Below are positions 34,260-43,646 of a stretch of DNA of 64,000 bases, in pieces (the first letter of the stretch is position 1; every line of letters begins with the position of its first letter). A program made the position numbers and the translations under genes. The DNA is taken from positions 434,001 through 498,000 of the forward strand of contig NZ_JAGYKG010000001.1 in assembly GCF_018401815.1 (NCBI RefSeq). Direction: 5' to 3'. The notes below the pieces were generated by a model. It worked only from the letters and a program-made list of their open reading frames with translations. It ran no database searches and had not been told where the DNA came from. This stretch comes from Nonlabens sp. (GTDB lineage Bacteria; Bacteroidota; Bacteroidia; Flavobacteriales; Flavobacteriaceae).

Positions 34260-35537
34260 ATGGGAATAGGAGATAAACCCAAATATGACCTTGCCTCAAT
34301 ACTTATCTATACGGCACTAGTTTTCATAGGATTAATAAGTGTTTATAGTGCTGCACCTGTTATAGAATATACTTCCATAACTGATATCAATGAGGTTTAT
34401 GGGAAACAACTCCTTTTCATTGGAGTTTGCGCCATACTCATCATTGTCATACTTGCTATAGAAGTTAAATTTTACGAGCGATTTGCTGGTCTTATTTATG
34501 TGATTTCAATACTCTCGCTAGCTGGACTATTCGTTTTTGGTAAAGAAGTAAATGGCGCCACATCTTGGTATCCTTTAGGACCCTTTACCTTTCAGCCAAG
34601 TGAATTTGCAAAATTTGCCACCGCACTTGCTGTGGCAAAATTTTTAAGCCAACTCAATGTCTCCTTAAAAAATGTTAGGGATTTTATGATTATTTCAGGA
34701 ATCATCGCCTTACCTGCACTTCTTATCACGCTTCAACCAGACCCTGGAAGCGCTTTGATTTACACCGCTTTTTTCTTTGCCTTACAAAGAGAAGGCTTAT
34801 CACTTTGGTATTTAACTTTAGGGCTTATAGCCTTGGTGTTATTCTTTAGCGCCTTAGTCATTAACATTGGGTGGATCATACTGGCTATTCTGGTCAGTAT
34901 TACTGGTATCTATTTGCTTTCGCGAAAGCGAAAACACAAAAAACACTTGGCCAAGCCTCGAGTTTATCTTTTTGTAATAGCAGCACTAACTTGCATTGCT
35001 TATACCTTTTCTACCAGCTATATATTTAATAATCTTTTAGAAGACAGACACAGAAACCGCATTAATATTGTGTTAGGAAAAGTGCAAGACGATGCAGGTA
35101 TAGGCTACAACATCAATCAAAGCATGATTGCTATTGGAAATGGGGGTTGGACCGGAAAACCCCTTCAAGAAGCTACTCAAACCAGAGGAGGCTATGTGCC
35201 AGAACAGCATACAGATTTTATTTTTAGTGCAATAGGAGAAGTTTCTGGACTTGTTGGGACCAGCACTACCATCATACTTTTCATGCTGCTCCTCTATAGA
35301 CTCATCATTATGGCCGAAAGACAACGCAATCAATTTGCGAGAGTCTATGGATATGGAGTTGCTGGAATATTTTTTCTTCACTTCTTTGTAAATATTGGAA
35401 TGGTCATAGGGCTTCTGCCTACAGTGGGAATACCTTTGCCTTTTATGAGTTATGGTGGTAGTGGTCTTATGGGATTTACTATTTTATTATTTCTCTTTAT
35501 TAAACTCGATGCCCATAGAATGAGTTATGATCATTGA
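34260..35537 (+). CDS. rodA: Rod shape-determining glycosyltransferase RodA
   Basis: This SEDS-family membrane polymerase builds peptidoglycan strands with PBP2. The 425 residues have about ten membrane helices and SEDS motifs GATSWYPLGPFTFQPSEFAK, LITLQPDPGSALIYTAFFF, GGYVPEQHTDFIFSAIGEV and PLPFMSYGGSGL. The palindrome at 34916-34929 encodes LLSRKRKHKK in a basic stretch between two helices, probably a cytoplasmic loop. It ends the rod cluster. No clear terminator follows in the 237-bp gap before the methyltransferase. Confidence 0.96.
   Translation: MGIGDKPKYDLASILIYTALVFIGLISVYSAAPVIEYTSITDINEVYGKQLLFIGVCAILIIVILAIEVKFYERFAGLIYVISILSLAGLFVFGKEVNGATSWYPLGPFTFQPSEFAKFATALAVAKFLSQLNVSLKNVRDFMIISGIIALPALLITLQPDPGSALIYTAFFFALQREGLSLWYLTLGLIALVLFFSALVINIGWIILAILVSITGIYLLSRKRKHKKHLAKPRVYLFVIAALTCIAYTFSTSYIFNNLLEDRHRNRINIVLGKVQDDAGIGYNINQSMIAIGNGGWTGKPLQEATQTRGGYVPEQHTDFIFSAIGEVSGLVGTSTTIILFMLLLYRLIIMAERQRNQFARVYGYGVAGIFFLHFFVNIGMVIGLLPTVGIPLPFMSYGGSGLMGFTILLFLFIKLDAHRMSYDH
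34916..34929. repeat. Iterated palindrome, copy 7 (inside rodA)
   Basis: GCTTTCGCGAAAGC, perfect over 14 bp; the outer left base is T, the right G. It reads LSRKR in the rodA frame. Confidence 0.95.
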
Positions 35538-35774
35538 TCATCAATAATTGCCTGATAGACATACCTTGAAACACGTAGCGACATTATGAAGATTTTATGA
35601 ACCCTATTCACGTCTTATAAGTAAATCCATATCCCTATCCCTATGGTACTATCACATACTCACCATACTTTTGCCGCATTTGAGCTTGCAAAAAGTGCAC
35701 AAATCCAAATAGAAGTAGTTGCATTAAATAAAATTAGTGCAGAGTTCGTACTATTGTAGTTCTAATACAGATCT

Positions 35775-36428
35775 ATGTTTTTCCTTCCTCAACATCTTGA
35801 TGATTACATTGTCGCTCATTCTGAAGACGAACCACAAATCCTTCAAGACCTTGCCAGAGAAACCCATCAAAAAGTATTGCAGCCTATCATGTTGTCTGGA
35901 CCATATCAAGGTAGGGTTTTGAGCATGATCTCCCATTTAAAAGCGCCTCTTAGGGTTCTAGAAATAGGAACTTTTACGGGTTATTCGGCACTATGCATTG
36001 CAGAAGGGATGCCGGCAAATAGTGAACTGATCACTATTGATATCAATGAAGAATTGGAAGATTTTGCAGCCAACTATTTTACACGCTTTCGCGAAAGCGG
36101 AAACAATAACATCTCTATTACCCAAAAAATAGGTGATGCGATACAACTGCTTCCAGGGTTAGAAGGAACTTTTGATCTTATTTTTATAGATGCTGATAAA
36201 CCCAATTACGTAAACTATTTTCATCTTATTATGGACAAAGTACACTCTGGAAGTTTAATCATTTCTGACAATGTGCTATGGCACGGTAAAGTGGTGGAAG
36301 ATCTGAATGAAAAGGACAAATCAACACCTGTACTACTGGAATACAATAAGCTATTAAAAGAAGACCCCCGATTGCAAACCGTATTATTGTCTGTTCGTGA
36401 TGGACTGAGCTTAAGCAGAGTGTTGTAG
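35775..36428 (+). CDS. O-methyltransferase (caffeoyl-CoA type, SAM-dependent)
   Basis: The 217-residue class I methyltransferase shows SAM-binding motif VLEIGTFTGYSALCIAEGM (about 61-79), acidic post-II residues TIDINEE, metal/catalytic-site DLIFIDADKPNYVNYF and ISDNVLWHGKV, and the closing RDGLSLSRVL. Bacterial members methylate catechol-like hydroxyls, but the substrate here is unknown. The palindrome at 36084-36099 encodes RFRES in FTRFRESGNNN, a loop before strand 5. tatA lies convergent downstream, a frequent flavobacterial neighbour by recall. Confidence 0.93.
   Translation: MFFLPQHLDDYIVAHSEDEPQILQDLARETHQKVLQPIMLSGPYQGRVLSMISHLKAPLRVLEIGTFTGYSALCIAEGMPANSELITIDINEELEDFAANYFTRFRESGNNNISITQKIGDAIQLLPGLEGTFDLIFIDADKPNYVNYFHLIMDKVHSGSLIISDNVLWHGKVVEDLNEKDKSTPVLLEYNKLLKEDPRLQTVLLSVRDGLSLSRVL
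36084..36099. repeat. Iterated palindrome, copy 8 (inside O-methyltransferase)
   Basis: CGCTTTCGCGAAAGCG, perfect over 16 bp. It reads RFRES, the only copy in this reading frame among the coding copies. Confidence 0.95.
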
Positions 36429-36715
36429 TCTTTTTTATGTTATAGAAAACAGCATAAAACATCCTTACTCGATACAAGACCTGCTTGCCTAACTGCAAAA
36501 ATAGCTCCCGGATAATGAGGCACTATACCTATTCTAGAAAGCATAAAAAATTACTGGCTTAGGCACTTTTTTAAAAGAAGGTATCAAAGCACCTATAACG
36601 ATCGACAGTTTTTTATACGCGTAACAAAAGGCCAAAATAGTGACAGTTTTCCTTTGATCCAGCCGTGAAAGCATTTGAAAAGATCTTGATCAATTTCATT
36701 AAGAGCTTGAAACAC

Positions 36716-36991
36716 TTAGAACTTCCGTTTAATCGACCCAGAATCTTCTATCTGATCTTTCACTTCTTCTATTTGTTTGGTAATTTCTTTGACATCTACA
36801 TTAAATCCATGCTCGTCGGCACTTTTTGTAATTTCGTTTTTGATGTCATCGGTTGCATTTCGAACGGTTTTCATTGCTTTACCTATACCTCGCGCAATTT
36901 CCGGCAACTTATCTGAGCCAAAGACTAATATCACCACCAAGCCTACTATCATAAGCTCTGGAGTACTGATAAATAAAGGGATCATTTTCAT
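36716..36991 (-). CDS. tatA: Sec-independent translocase component TatA
   Basis: TatA forms the pore part of twin-arginine export of folded proteins. The 91 residues have the single helix STPELMIVGLVVILVFGSDK, the hinge FGSDKLPEIARGIGKAMK and an amphipathic then charged tail. No tatC is in the window. Two ATGs (36991 and 36985) are possible. A -7 box ends 4 bases upstream of the first. The 287-bp convergent gap before it (36429-36715) shows only a weak AT-rich hairpin. Confidence 0.93.
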   Translation of the reverse strand: MKMIPLFISTPELMIVGLVVILVFGSDKLPEIARGIGKAMKTVRNATDDIKNEITKSADEHGFNVDVKEITKQIEEVKDQIEDSGSIKRKF

Positions 36992-36995
36992 GGTG

Positions 36996-37003
36996 CAAAT
37001 ATA
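36996..37003 (-). promoter_or_regulatory. -7 box upstream of tatA
   Basis: The minus strand reads TATATTTG (TAnnTTTG), ending 4 bases before the first ATG of tatA. This fits a leaderless mRNA or use of the second ATG. Confidence 0.4.
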
Positions 37004-37034
37004 CGATAGGACAATTTTTTAATAGAGTTTGAAC

Positions 37035-37856
37035 CTACAGATAATTAAAAAATTCAAATGTGGTGGCAGTAAACCCAGATTCCGTTTTTGTTATTTCACG
37101 CGCATTAGGAAACAGATCCTCTTGCAATGAATACCTATACAAAAATGAACGATCTGCGATAAAGTTTCCAGATACTGAGGTATAATCTATTCTACTGCTG
37201 GGTAAATATCTAGTGTAGGGAATAAATTCAGGAAATATAATAAGACGTAAAACATCATTCATATCCCTAAATGGGTTGTTATTCAACTCATAAGTAAACT
37301 CACTGTAACCCATCAACGTTGAGCCATTAATATCTATCCGATCAATGCGACTCACATTAAAGTTTGTGGTGTATTGATAACGCAAATCTTCTGTTTGCGT
37401 GGTAATGCCTGATCCATTAGTAATCCTAGTCACTATTCTATTTATCCTATTTTGTAGGTCGATATACAGCTGTTTCTGCACCTGCTCCCCATTTGAATCT
37501 GTGTAATCAAGGAACACAGAGTCGGAGGTATAGGTAAAATTATATACAATGGGGCTTCCGGCTACTTTAGTGGCTGTTATCAATCTATTATTGGCTGTAT
37601 ACTCAAAATCATAAACCACATTTGTTGTCCCAATAAAGGATACTTGACTGATCAGTTCCTCTTCATTATAGACCATACTTACATTTTCTGTAATGTTAGC
37701 CATTACATTTTGGGCTACTTGAATACTACTCAACCTAACTAGATCTCGTATAGGTACCACCTCTCCATCAGTTCCATTGTTTTGTTGATCCAGAGAAGGG
37801 TCATCACAGGAAGTGAAAAGAATAGAAAAAACACACAAATAGTAAAGGTATTTCAT
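37035..37856 (-). CDS. Lipoprotein of unknown function
   Basis: I do not recognise a named family. The 273 residues start with a lipoprotein signal (MKYLYYLCVFSILFTSC, Cys17) and an Asp/Gly/Asn-rich linker. A YD/RHS-like beta-rich region follows, with phrases such as VYDFEYTANNRLITATK, YNFTYTSDSVFLDYTD and YSEFTYELNNNPF. Such proteins are typical surface or periplasmic lipoproteins of flavobacteria. It appears monocistronic: the M1 peptidase terminator is upstream, and its own -7 box abuts the ATG. Confidence 0.85.
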   Translation of the reverse strand: MKYLYYLCVFSILFTSCDDPSLDQQNNGTDGEVVPIRDLVRLSSIQVAQNVMANITENVSMVYNEEELISQVSFIGTTNVVYDFEYTANNRLITATKVAGSPIVYNFTYTSDSVFLDYTDSNGEQVQKQLYIDLQNRINRIVTRITNGSGITTQTEDLRYQYTTNFNVSRIDRIDINGSTLMGYSEFTYELNNNPFRDMNDVLRLIIFPEFIPYTRYLPSSRIDYTSVSGNFIADRSFLYRYSLQEDLFPNAREITKTESGFTATTFEFFNYL

Positions 37857-37860
37857 GTTA

Positions 37861-37868
37861 CAAAGGTA
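37861..37868 (-). promoter_or_regulatory. -7 box next to the lipoprotein start
   Basis: The minus strand reads TACCTTTG (TAnnTTTG), only 4 bases from the sole plausible ATG. Transcription would begin at or within the start codon, suggesting a leaderless mRNA. Confidence 0.4.
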
Positions 37869-37929
37869 TTTATTAACAACGCCAATTAAATCTTAAAATA
37901 TTCCATTCCAATTGAATAGGTAACAAAAA

Positions 37930-37956
37930 AAACCAGATTCTTTGCGAATCTGGTTT
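37930..37956 (-). terminator. Terminator after M1 peptidase
   Basis: AAACCAGATTC and GAATCTGGTTT form an 11-bp perfect stem around five bases. On the minus strand a run of T follows. It lies 25 bases beyond the peptidase stop. Confidence 0.85.
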
Positions 37957-37981
37957 TAAAGTTATCTCGAAAAGGTGATTC

Positions 37982-40279
37982 TTACTTTTTCATTTGCTCA
38001 AACTTGCTTACCTCAGCAGCAGTTGGCCAAGTGTTGTTAGAAGTATCAACATCTGCAGTTTCTAATTTAGGGTCAATTACTATTTTAGTAATCTCCTTAG
38101 TACTTGCTTTGCTTAAGCCCACTTCTTTATCGTTTAATCTCCAGATTTCTGCAGGGTGTGTAACGGTTTCTGTAGTACCATCTGCAAAAGTATACTCAAT
38201 AATGATAGGCATTACAAGTCCACCTGGCTTCTCTACTGTTATTTCATAGAAGTATTTAGGAGATTTCATAGCGGCTCTTTCTGCTGCTGTAAAGTTATCC
38301 ATCATAAAGGTTTTTAACTCTCCTACTACTTCAGCAGGTTCTTTACCTTTAAGATCTTCATTATAATCTTCACTTCCTTCCTTCACCATATAAACTAAAG
38401 CAGGCACTCTACTTTCGTCTATATTTCTTTCCTTCATCATATCTTTCATAGCTTGATTTTTTTCGCTAGAGACAAAGTATTTATCTACAGATTTAATACC
38501 CATATCATTAAACTGAGTAGTGTAAAACCATCCTCTCCAAAACCAATCCAAATCTATAGCACTTGCGTCTTCCATGGTACGGAAGAAATCTTCAGGTGTT
38601 GGATGTTTAAACATCCATCTTTGAGAATAGGTTCGGAATGCATAATCAAATAATTCTCGACCCATTACCGTCTCTCTTAGGATATTAAGAGCCGTACCTG
38701 GCTTACCATAAGCATTAGAACCGAACTGGTAGGTATTCAGACCTTTACTCATAATAGGAGCAATATACCTTTGGTCTCCGGCCATATAGGGAACAATATT
38801 AGCTGCAGGCCCACGTCTTGATGGGTATGCGTCTAATCCTTCTATTGCAGCTGGATAATTTTCTCCCATATCTTGCTCTGCGACATACTGAACAAAAGTA
38901 TTCAAACCTTCGTCCATCCAGGTCCACTGGCGTTCATCAGAATTTACGATCATAGGAAAGTAATTATGACCTACTTCATGAATAATTACAGAAATCATCC
39001 CAAACTTTACTCGATCTGAATAATCCCCATTCTCATCAGGACGTCCATAATTCCAGCAAATCATAGGATATTCCATCCCTTGATTCTTTGCGTGAACAGA
39101 TATTGCTTTGTGATAAGGATAATCAAATGTCATTCTGGAATAAGACTTTAAGGTCTGTGCTACCGCCTTTGTAGACCACTGTTCCCATAATGGATTACCT
39201 TCTGGGGGATAAATAGACACTGCCATGATATCCTTTCCTCCTACCTTTACTGCCATAGCATCTGCTACATAACGTCGAGATGATGTCCATCCAAAGTCAC
39301 GAACGTAATCTGCTTTTAATTTCCAAGTCTTCATAGCTTTGGCACCAGGCATCATTGCAAGTTTTTCAGCCTCTTGCTGAGTCCTAATCACCACTGGATT
39401 TTCAAAAGATTTTTGTGCTTGCTCATAACGTGCTAATTCTGTACTAGAATATACCTCCTTTCGATTGGTCAATTTTCCAGTACCATCCAACCAGTGATCT
39501 TCTGGTACGGTGATGTTTACTTCAAAAGTACCAAACGGCAATGCAAATTCATCGCGACCCCAAAATTGACTGTTTTGCCATCCTTCTACGTCATTATAAA
39601 CCGCCATTCTAGGATAGAATTGCGCAATAACATAAGCTCTGTGCCCATCAGGAAACTGCTCGTAACCACTACGCCCACGGCCTTCTACGTGGTTGTTAAT
39701 AGTGTAATCCCACTCAATATCAAATTCAAAATTCTTTCCTGGCTTCAGTTGCTCTGGCATCTCTACACGCATCATCGTTTGATTGATCATGTATTTTAAA
39801 GGGTTGCCATTTTTATCTAGCACTTTTTTGATATTGAAACCCCCGTCAAAAGGTTCTTGCAAATAGGCACTTGCAAAACCTGAAGGCTGCATAAAAGGCT
39901 GTACGCCTCCACCCTCAATAAGAGGAGTTTTAGAGTCTTTAGCACGCATATTTTGATCTAGCTGTACCCATAAATAGTCCAAAATGTCTGGAGAATTATT
40001 GGTGTAAGTAATCGTTTCATAACCATAAATATGATGATTTTCATCATCCAATCTGATGTCCATCTCATAGTCAGCGCGTTGCTGGTAATACTTAGGACCC
40101 GGGGCACCACTGGCGCTGCGGTATTGATTAGGTGTAGAAAATTCCTGATACAACTGACGGAATTTATTGATGTTAGTATGTTCTTGAGCCTTAGCCTCTT
40201 CTTTCTGAACTTCTTCTTGTGCAAAAGAACCATAAGAAACCAGCATCATACTGATAAACAATAGTTTAATAGCTTTCAT
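37982..40279 (-). CDS. M1-family zinc metallopeptidase, exported
   Basis: The 765-residue aminopeptidase-like protein has a signal peptide ending SFAQ, an N-terminal saddle domain and the zinc site HEVGHNYFP. The third ligand region lies about 20 residues on (WMDEGLNTFVQYVAE). The exopeptidase motif GAMEN of classical M1 enzymes is replaced by QGMEYPMI, so specificity may differ. Periplasmic or surface location is likely. It is the last gene of a four-gene minus-strand group (42442 to 37982) and is followed by a strong terminator. Confidence 0.93.
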   Translation of the reverse strand: MKAIKLLFISMMLVSYGSFAQEEVQKEEAKAQEHTNINKFRQLYQEFSTPNQYRSASGAPGPKYYQQRADYEMDIRLDDENHHIYGYETITYTNNSPDILDYLWVQLDQNMRAKDSKTPLIEGGGVQPFMQPSGFASAYLQEPFDGGFNIKKVLDKNGNPLKYMINQTMMRVEMPEQLKPGKNFEFDIEWDYTINNHVEGRGRSGYEQFPDGHRAYVIAQFYPRMAVYNDVEGWQNSQFWGRDEFALPFGTFEVNITVPEDHWLDGTGKLTNRKEVYSSTELARYEQAQKSFENPVVIRTQQEAEKLAMMPGAKAMKTWKLKADYVRDFGWTSSRRYVADAMAVKVGGKDIMAVSIYPPEGNPLWEQWSTKAVAQTLKSYSRMTFDYPYHKAISVHAKNQGMEYPMICWNYGRPDENGDYSDRVKFGMISVIIHEVGHNYFPMIVNSDERQWTWMDEGLNTFVQYVAEQDMGENYPAAIEGLDAYPSRRGPAANIVPYMAGDQRYIAPIMSKGLNTYQFGSNAYGKPGTALNILRETVMGRELFDYAFRTYSQRWMFKHPTPEDFFRTMEDASAIDLDWFWRGWFYTTQFNDMGIKSVDKYFVSSEKNQAMKDMMKERNIDESRVPALVYMVKEGSEDYNEDLKGKEPAEVVGELKTFMMDNFTAAERAAMKSPKYFYEITVEKPGGLVMPIIIEYTFADGTTETVTHPAEIWRLNDKEVGLSKASTKEITKIVIDPKLETADVDTSNNTWPTAAEVSKFEQMKK

Positions 40280-40341
40280 GTATTTATTTTAAATTAATCG
40301 TTGCTAAATTAACAATAATGAATAAGTTATACAGCTTTTAA

Positions 40342-40941
40342 CTAAAACTTTACAGTATCGGTTAATTTGTTTTTGTCCATAAGCAGGCTGCGACGTTCAC
40401 CGCCGATTTTCATATGAACCAAGTTTTTCTGTTCTTCAAACAGCTCTATAAATGCATTGAATCGCATCGTTATCACCTCAGGCATCTTTGGAGAAGGCAG
40501 TTCAATATAAAGCACTATTTGATCTGACTCATACTCGGCACCTATAAAACTAGGAATAGCGTTTACGCCATCGATTTGCACTTCTAATTTTTGGGTGATA
40601 TAACTTTTTAAAAGTGGGTACACCTGCTCTATGCTGGACTTATCTCCTAATGCGATAGGGTTTTCCATTCGAGAATTGAGCACCTCCTCCATATCATCTA
40701 TAAAAAATCGAGTAACCATCTGTACGCTTTTGGCATTTTTACTATAAGTAGCGTTAGATACCGATATGTAGTATTTATGAAGCGTGTTATCCTCCCTATT
40801 ACAAGAGATTTGAAGTTGACCTAATGAAAAAACTAACTGCTCCACACCGGTATCCACTTGTCCAGAAGCTAGAGCATGATCCTTTTTGGCAAAAGAAACC
40901 AGCAGGAAACCCACCAAAACTAATAAAGGAAAGCTTTTCAT
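40342..40941 (-). CDS. DUF6702-like exported protein
   Basis: The 199-residue protein starts at the ATG at 40941 (MKSFPLLVLVGFLLVSFAKK, a signal peptide). An ATG at 40953 would add four residues. A beta-rich middle follows (HKYYISVSNATYSKNAKSVQ, MVTRFFIDDMEEVL) and then KMPEVITMRFNAFIELFEEQ, a pattern I associate with DUF6702 proteins that sit beside M1 peptidases in flavobacteria. Function is unknown. It lies between a small lipoprotein and the M1 peptidase. Confidence 0.85.
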   Translation of the reverse strand: MKSFPLLVLVGFLLVSFAKKDHALASGQVDTGVEQLVFSLGQLQISCNREDNTLHKYYISVSNATYSKNAKSVQMVTRFFIDDMEEVLNSRMENPIALGDKSSIEQVYPLLKSYITQKLEVQIDGVNAIPSFIGAEYESDQIVLYIELPSPKMPEVITMRFNAFIELFEEQKNLVHMKIGGERRSLLMDKNKLTDTVKF

Positions 40942-41025
40942 GTTAATAATCATTTTTTTGTTTTTAAATCCATGTTCCGCTTGGAGTTTTTTTTAAAAAA
41001 ACACCGCACCGTAACATATAGATTT

Positions 41026-41574
41026 TTATAATAGTATAAGGTCCCCTAAATAAATACCGTGAAAACGATCTCCATTTAAGTCTTCACCGTCTATTTCTAT
41101 AGCATATCCCGTTTGATAAGGAGTAACACTAACGTAACCAGAAACTAATGGTAATGGGCGATTTAATGAATTGTTAGAGTCATAATCTATGTCATAAGCA
41201 ACATAAGCATTCCCTGAATTTTGATCGGCGTTTATGGTATACGTGCCCGTTTGTAAGGCAGTCTCCTGATTTCCATAGAGCACTACATCCAACAGCACAC
41301 CTAATCCTTGAAATTCACTATTAACATCTAAGGTAAGGTTTTCATCTGTAACAAAAGCAGTTGTTCTATAGACCTCGGATCGCACTTGTACAACATCATT
41401 ATAATAAGCAGCAGTAGACTCAAACGAGTTTACAGGCTCTGGCCCATAAAAAAAGGTGTTCACTACTATTGTCGGACCCGAAGGCAGGTCATCATCTCCC
41501 TCACAAGATGTGGCACTCAATAAAAATAGAGTGATCAAACTATAAAATGTGTTTTTTAGTAAACTATTTTTCAT
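41026..41574 (-). CDS. Small lipoprotein of unknown function
   Basis: The 182 residues have a lipoprotein signal (FLLSATSCEGDDD, Cys near residue 24) and a beta-rich body (VVNTFFYGPEPVNSFESTAA, LQTGTYTINADQNSGNAYV). I do not recognise a family. The start overlaps the end of the upstream carboxypeptidase-like gene by 11 nt, so it is surely in that operon. Outer-membrane anchoring on the periplasmic or surface side is likely. Confidence 0.82.
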   Translation of the reverse strand: MKNSLLKNTFYSLITLFLLSATSCEGDDDLPSGPTIVVNTFFYGPEPVNSFESTAAYYNDVVQVRSEVYRTTAFVTDENLTLDVNSEFQGLGVLLDVVLYGNQETALQTGTYTINADQNSGNAYVAYDIDYDSNNSLNRPLPLVSGYVSVTPYQTGYAIEIDGEDLNGDRFHGIYLGDLILL

Positions 41575-42442
41575 TGCTTTTTTCTTTTTGAGAAGGCAAG
41601 AGGCCTTCTGTTTCTTTGTAATAATTTTTCTTTGATTTGAACAAAGTTACTTGATTTGAAAGGAATTGAAGCAAATCGAGCTCTCTTTCTGGTTCAAACA
41701 TGGAGGCATTGAGTCCGTTATCTTTTGAAAAATACATAAACTCAAAAAGGTGTTCTTCAGGTATTTTTAAATACTCTAGCAAGTATTCTGTACGGTACTT
41801 GTTCTTTAACATATAAACGTCAAACTTTTCCTTATCTACCTTAGGCGGAGAACCAGTGTTCACATCGAGTCCTTCAAGGGTACCCAAAAGCGCCAGAGAA
41901 GCAAGTGCTCCAAATATATTACTCATATTAAATCGTGGCTGGCTTTGATTAAAAGCTTCATTCCTTACGGCATATTCTTCTGGTTGTTTGATGCGGTCAG
42001 ACATAGTGTTTTCCATGCGGTCTACAGCTCTTGTTTTCACGTTAAACTCGCTTACCTCATCAATTTTAGGGTCTACATAGGTCGTTTTTTTAACCTTAAT
42101 ACGCATCAAACCATCGACTAAAACTACTTCATCGAGCTGGTTCACACCTTCACTGAGAGAAATAATAATTTTTCTATCCTCTATTACGTTCTTAGTAATT
42201 GTTAAAGAAAAGGATTCTAATTGTACCGCTTTAAAAGAAAGTTGATCCTTCTCTCGAGCATGAATAAAAAAACCTCCTTCTTCATTTGTCACAGTACCTT
42301 CAAGTGAACTTAAATTAAAAACAGTAACCCCTTCCAACGGCTCATTGGTGGTACTATTTATAACACCTTGTATCTGTATGCGTTCTTTTTGAGCACTAAC
42401 CAATCCACCGACTAACAATAGAAACAGTAACATCTTTTTCAT
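41564..42442 (-). CDS. Carboxypeptidase-like regulatory-domain protein
   Basis: The 292-residue exported protein has a signal peptide ending VSAQ and one CarboxypepD_reg-like beta-sandwich domain (about 22-110, with IQGVINSTTNEPLEGVTVFN, GTVTNEEGGFFI and NQLDEVVLV). This is the same module that begins TonB-dependent receptors, but here no plug or barrel follows. A helical C-terminal half is of unknown role. It heads the group with a lipoprotein, DUF6702-like protein and M1 peptidase. Confidence 0.87.
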   Translation of the reverse strand: MKKMLLFLLLVGGLVSAQKERIQIQGVINSTTNEPLEGVTVFNLSSLEGTVTNEEGGFFIHAREKDQLSFKAVQLESFSLTITKNVIEDRKIIISLSEGVNQLDEVVLVDGLMRIKVKKTTYVDPKIDEVSEFNVKTRAVDRMENTMSDRIKQPEEYAVRNEAFNQSQPRFNMSNIFGALASLALLGTLEGLDVNTGSPPKVDKEKFDVYMLKNKYRTEYLLEYLKIPEEHLFEFMYFSKDNGLNASMFEPERELDLLQFLSNQVTLFKSKKNYYKETEGLLPSQKEKSNEK

Positions 42443-42562
42443 AATATGGAGGTATCCGTTGACTTAAAATAATGTCAAAACAACTTTAATCTACACAAAT
42501 AACGTTCAAATAATCCTATCATTGTTGGAGTTTAACGATGTTTAACCAAGTAAAATCAAATC

Positions 42563-43285
42563 ATGAGAAACATGATCATTGCCAGCACCTCTACTATTCA
42601 TGGCACCGAATACCTTTCCTATTTACTCCCGACTCTATTAGAAGCTTTTCATAAAAATCATATACAACAACTTCTATTCCTACCGTATGCGCGTCCAGGC
42701 GGCATTTCTCATATGGAATATACCGAAAAAGTTAGTACTGCTTTTCAAAAAACCCCTATTACAGTAAAAGGAATACACGAATTTGAAAATCCGCAGAAGG
42801 CCATAGAAAATGCTGAAGCTATTTTCACTGGAGGCGGCAACACATTTGTATTAGTAAAAATGCTTCACGACTTGGATCTCATGTCCTTGCTGCGCAAAAA
42901 AATATATGCAGGAACCTGTTATATAGGAACTAGTGCAGGAAGTAATATTTGCGGTCTCAATATGAGAAACACCAATGACATGCCGATAGTCATACCGTCA
43001 AGCTTTAAAACCACAGGAGCCGTAGCTTATAACATCAATGCCCATTACCTTGACCCAGACCCTAACTCCACCCATATGGGAGAAACTAGAGAGCAACGTA
43101 TCAAAGAATTTCACTGCTATAATGATCTGGCCGTAGTTGGACTGCGTGAAGGGAGTTATATCAGGGTACAAGGCAACGAAGAGATTTTATGCGGGACAAC
43201 AACTGCAAGAGTTTTTACAAAAGACAAGGATGCCATAGAAGTGAACCCCGGGTATGATTTTAGTACACTTTTTAAAGCACACTAA
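42563..43285 (+). CDS. pepE: Dipeptidase E (peptidase S51)
   Basis: PepE cleaves dipeptides with N-terminal aspartate (alpha-aspartyl dipeptidase). The 240 residues show the flavodoxin-like fold with LLFLPYARPGGISHMEY, the GGGNTFVLVKML motif, the nucleophile serine in IGTSAGSNICG and the conserved TNDMPIVIPSSF. NINAHYLDPDP carries the His/Asp region. The length matches E. coli PepE. It is monocistronic or leads the acetyltransferase run that begins 82 nt downstream. Confidence 0.94.
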   Translation: MRNMIIASTSTIHGTEYLSYLLPTLLEAFHKNHIQQLLFLPYARPGGISHMEYTEKVSTAFQKTPITVKGIHEFENPQKAIENAEAIFTGGGNTFVLVKMLHDLDLMSLLRKKIYAGTCYIGTSAGSNICGLNMRNTNDMPIVIPSSFKTTGAVAYNINAHYLDPDPNSTHMGETREQRIKEFHCYNDLAVVGLREGSYIRVQGNEEILCGTTTARVFTKDKDAIEVNPGYDFSTLFKAH

Positions 43286-43367
43286 AACCTTTTTAGAGCA
43301 ATTTAAGATTAACCCATTATCTTTAGGCTTGATTGATACTGCATCATTTATTAGAAACCCGAATATT

Positions 43368-43646
43368 ATGGCACCTATTCCACATAACGAAAACGACTCT
43401 AAAGGTATTTTCTACCTAAAAGAAAACAAAATCTCAGCAGCCTTGACTTTCTTTTTAAAGGTCAATGCCATGACTATAAATTATACTGAAGCAGACCCTA
43501 AGCAGGAAGGAAAAGGCTTAAAAACGGCACTAGTAAGAGAAAGTTGCCATTTTGCAAAAGAAAAAGGCCGAAAAATACATCCGCTTTACCTGTTTGCTGA
43601 AGTTCTTTTTGACAAAAATGACTATTGGAATAGGTTTAGCGCATGA
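43368..43646 (+). CDS. Small GNAT-like acetyltransferase (Acetyltransf_CG type)
   Basis: The 92 residues from the ATG at 43368 (MAPIPHNENDSKGIFYLKEN) cover the compact YidJ-like domain: KISAALTFFLKVNAMTINYT, the pyrophosphate loop QEGKGLKTALVRESCHFAKE and the closing IHPLYLFAEVLFDKN. I reject the longer frame from 43254 because its first 38 residues overlap pepE and have no fold. It ends inside the start of the next gene (ATGA). Substrate unknown. Confidence 0.8.
   Translation: MAPIPHNENDSKGIFYLKENKISAALTFFLKVNAMTINYTEADPKQEGKGLKTALVRESCHFAKEKGRKIHPLYLFAEVLFDKNDYWNRFSA

Noticed and set aside
43254..43367. Longer start of the small acetyltransferase overlapping pepE
   Set aside because: The first 38 residues overlap pepE out of frame and do not look like a fold; the ATG at 43368 starts the compact domain.
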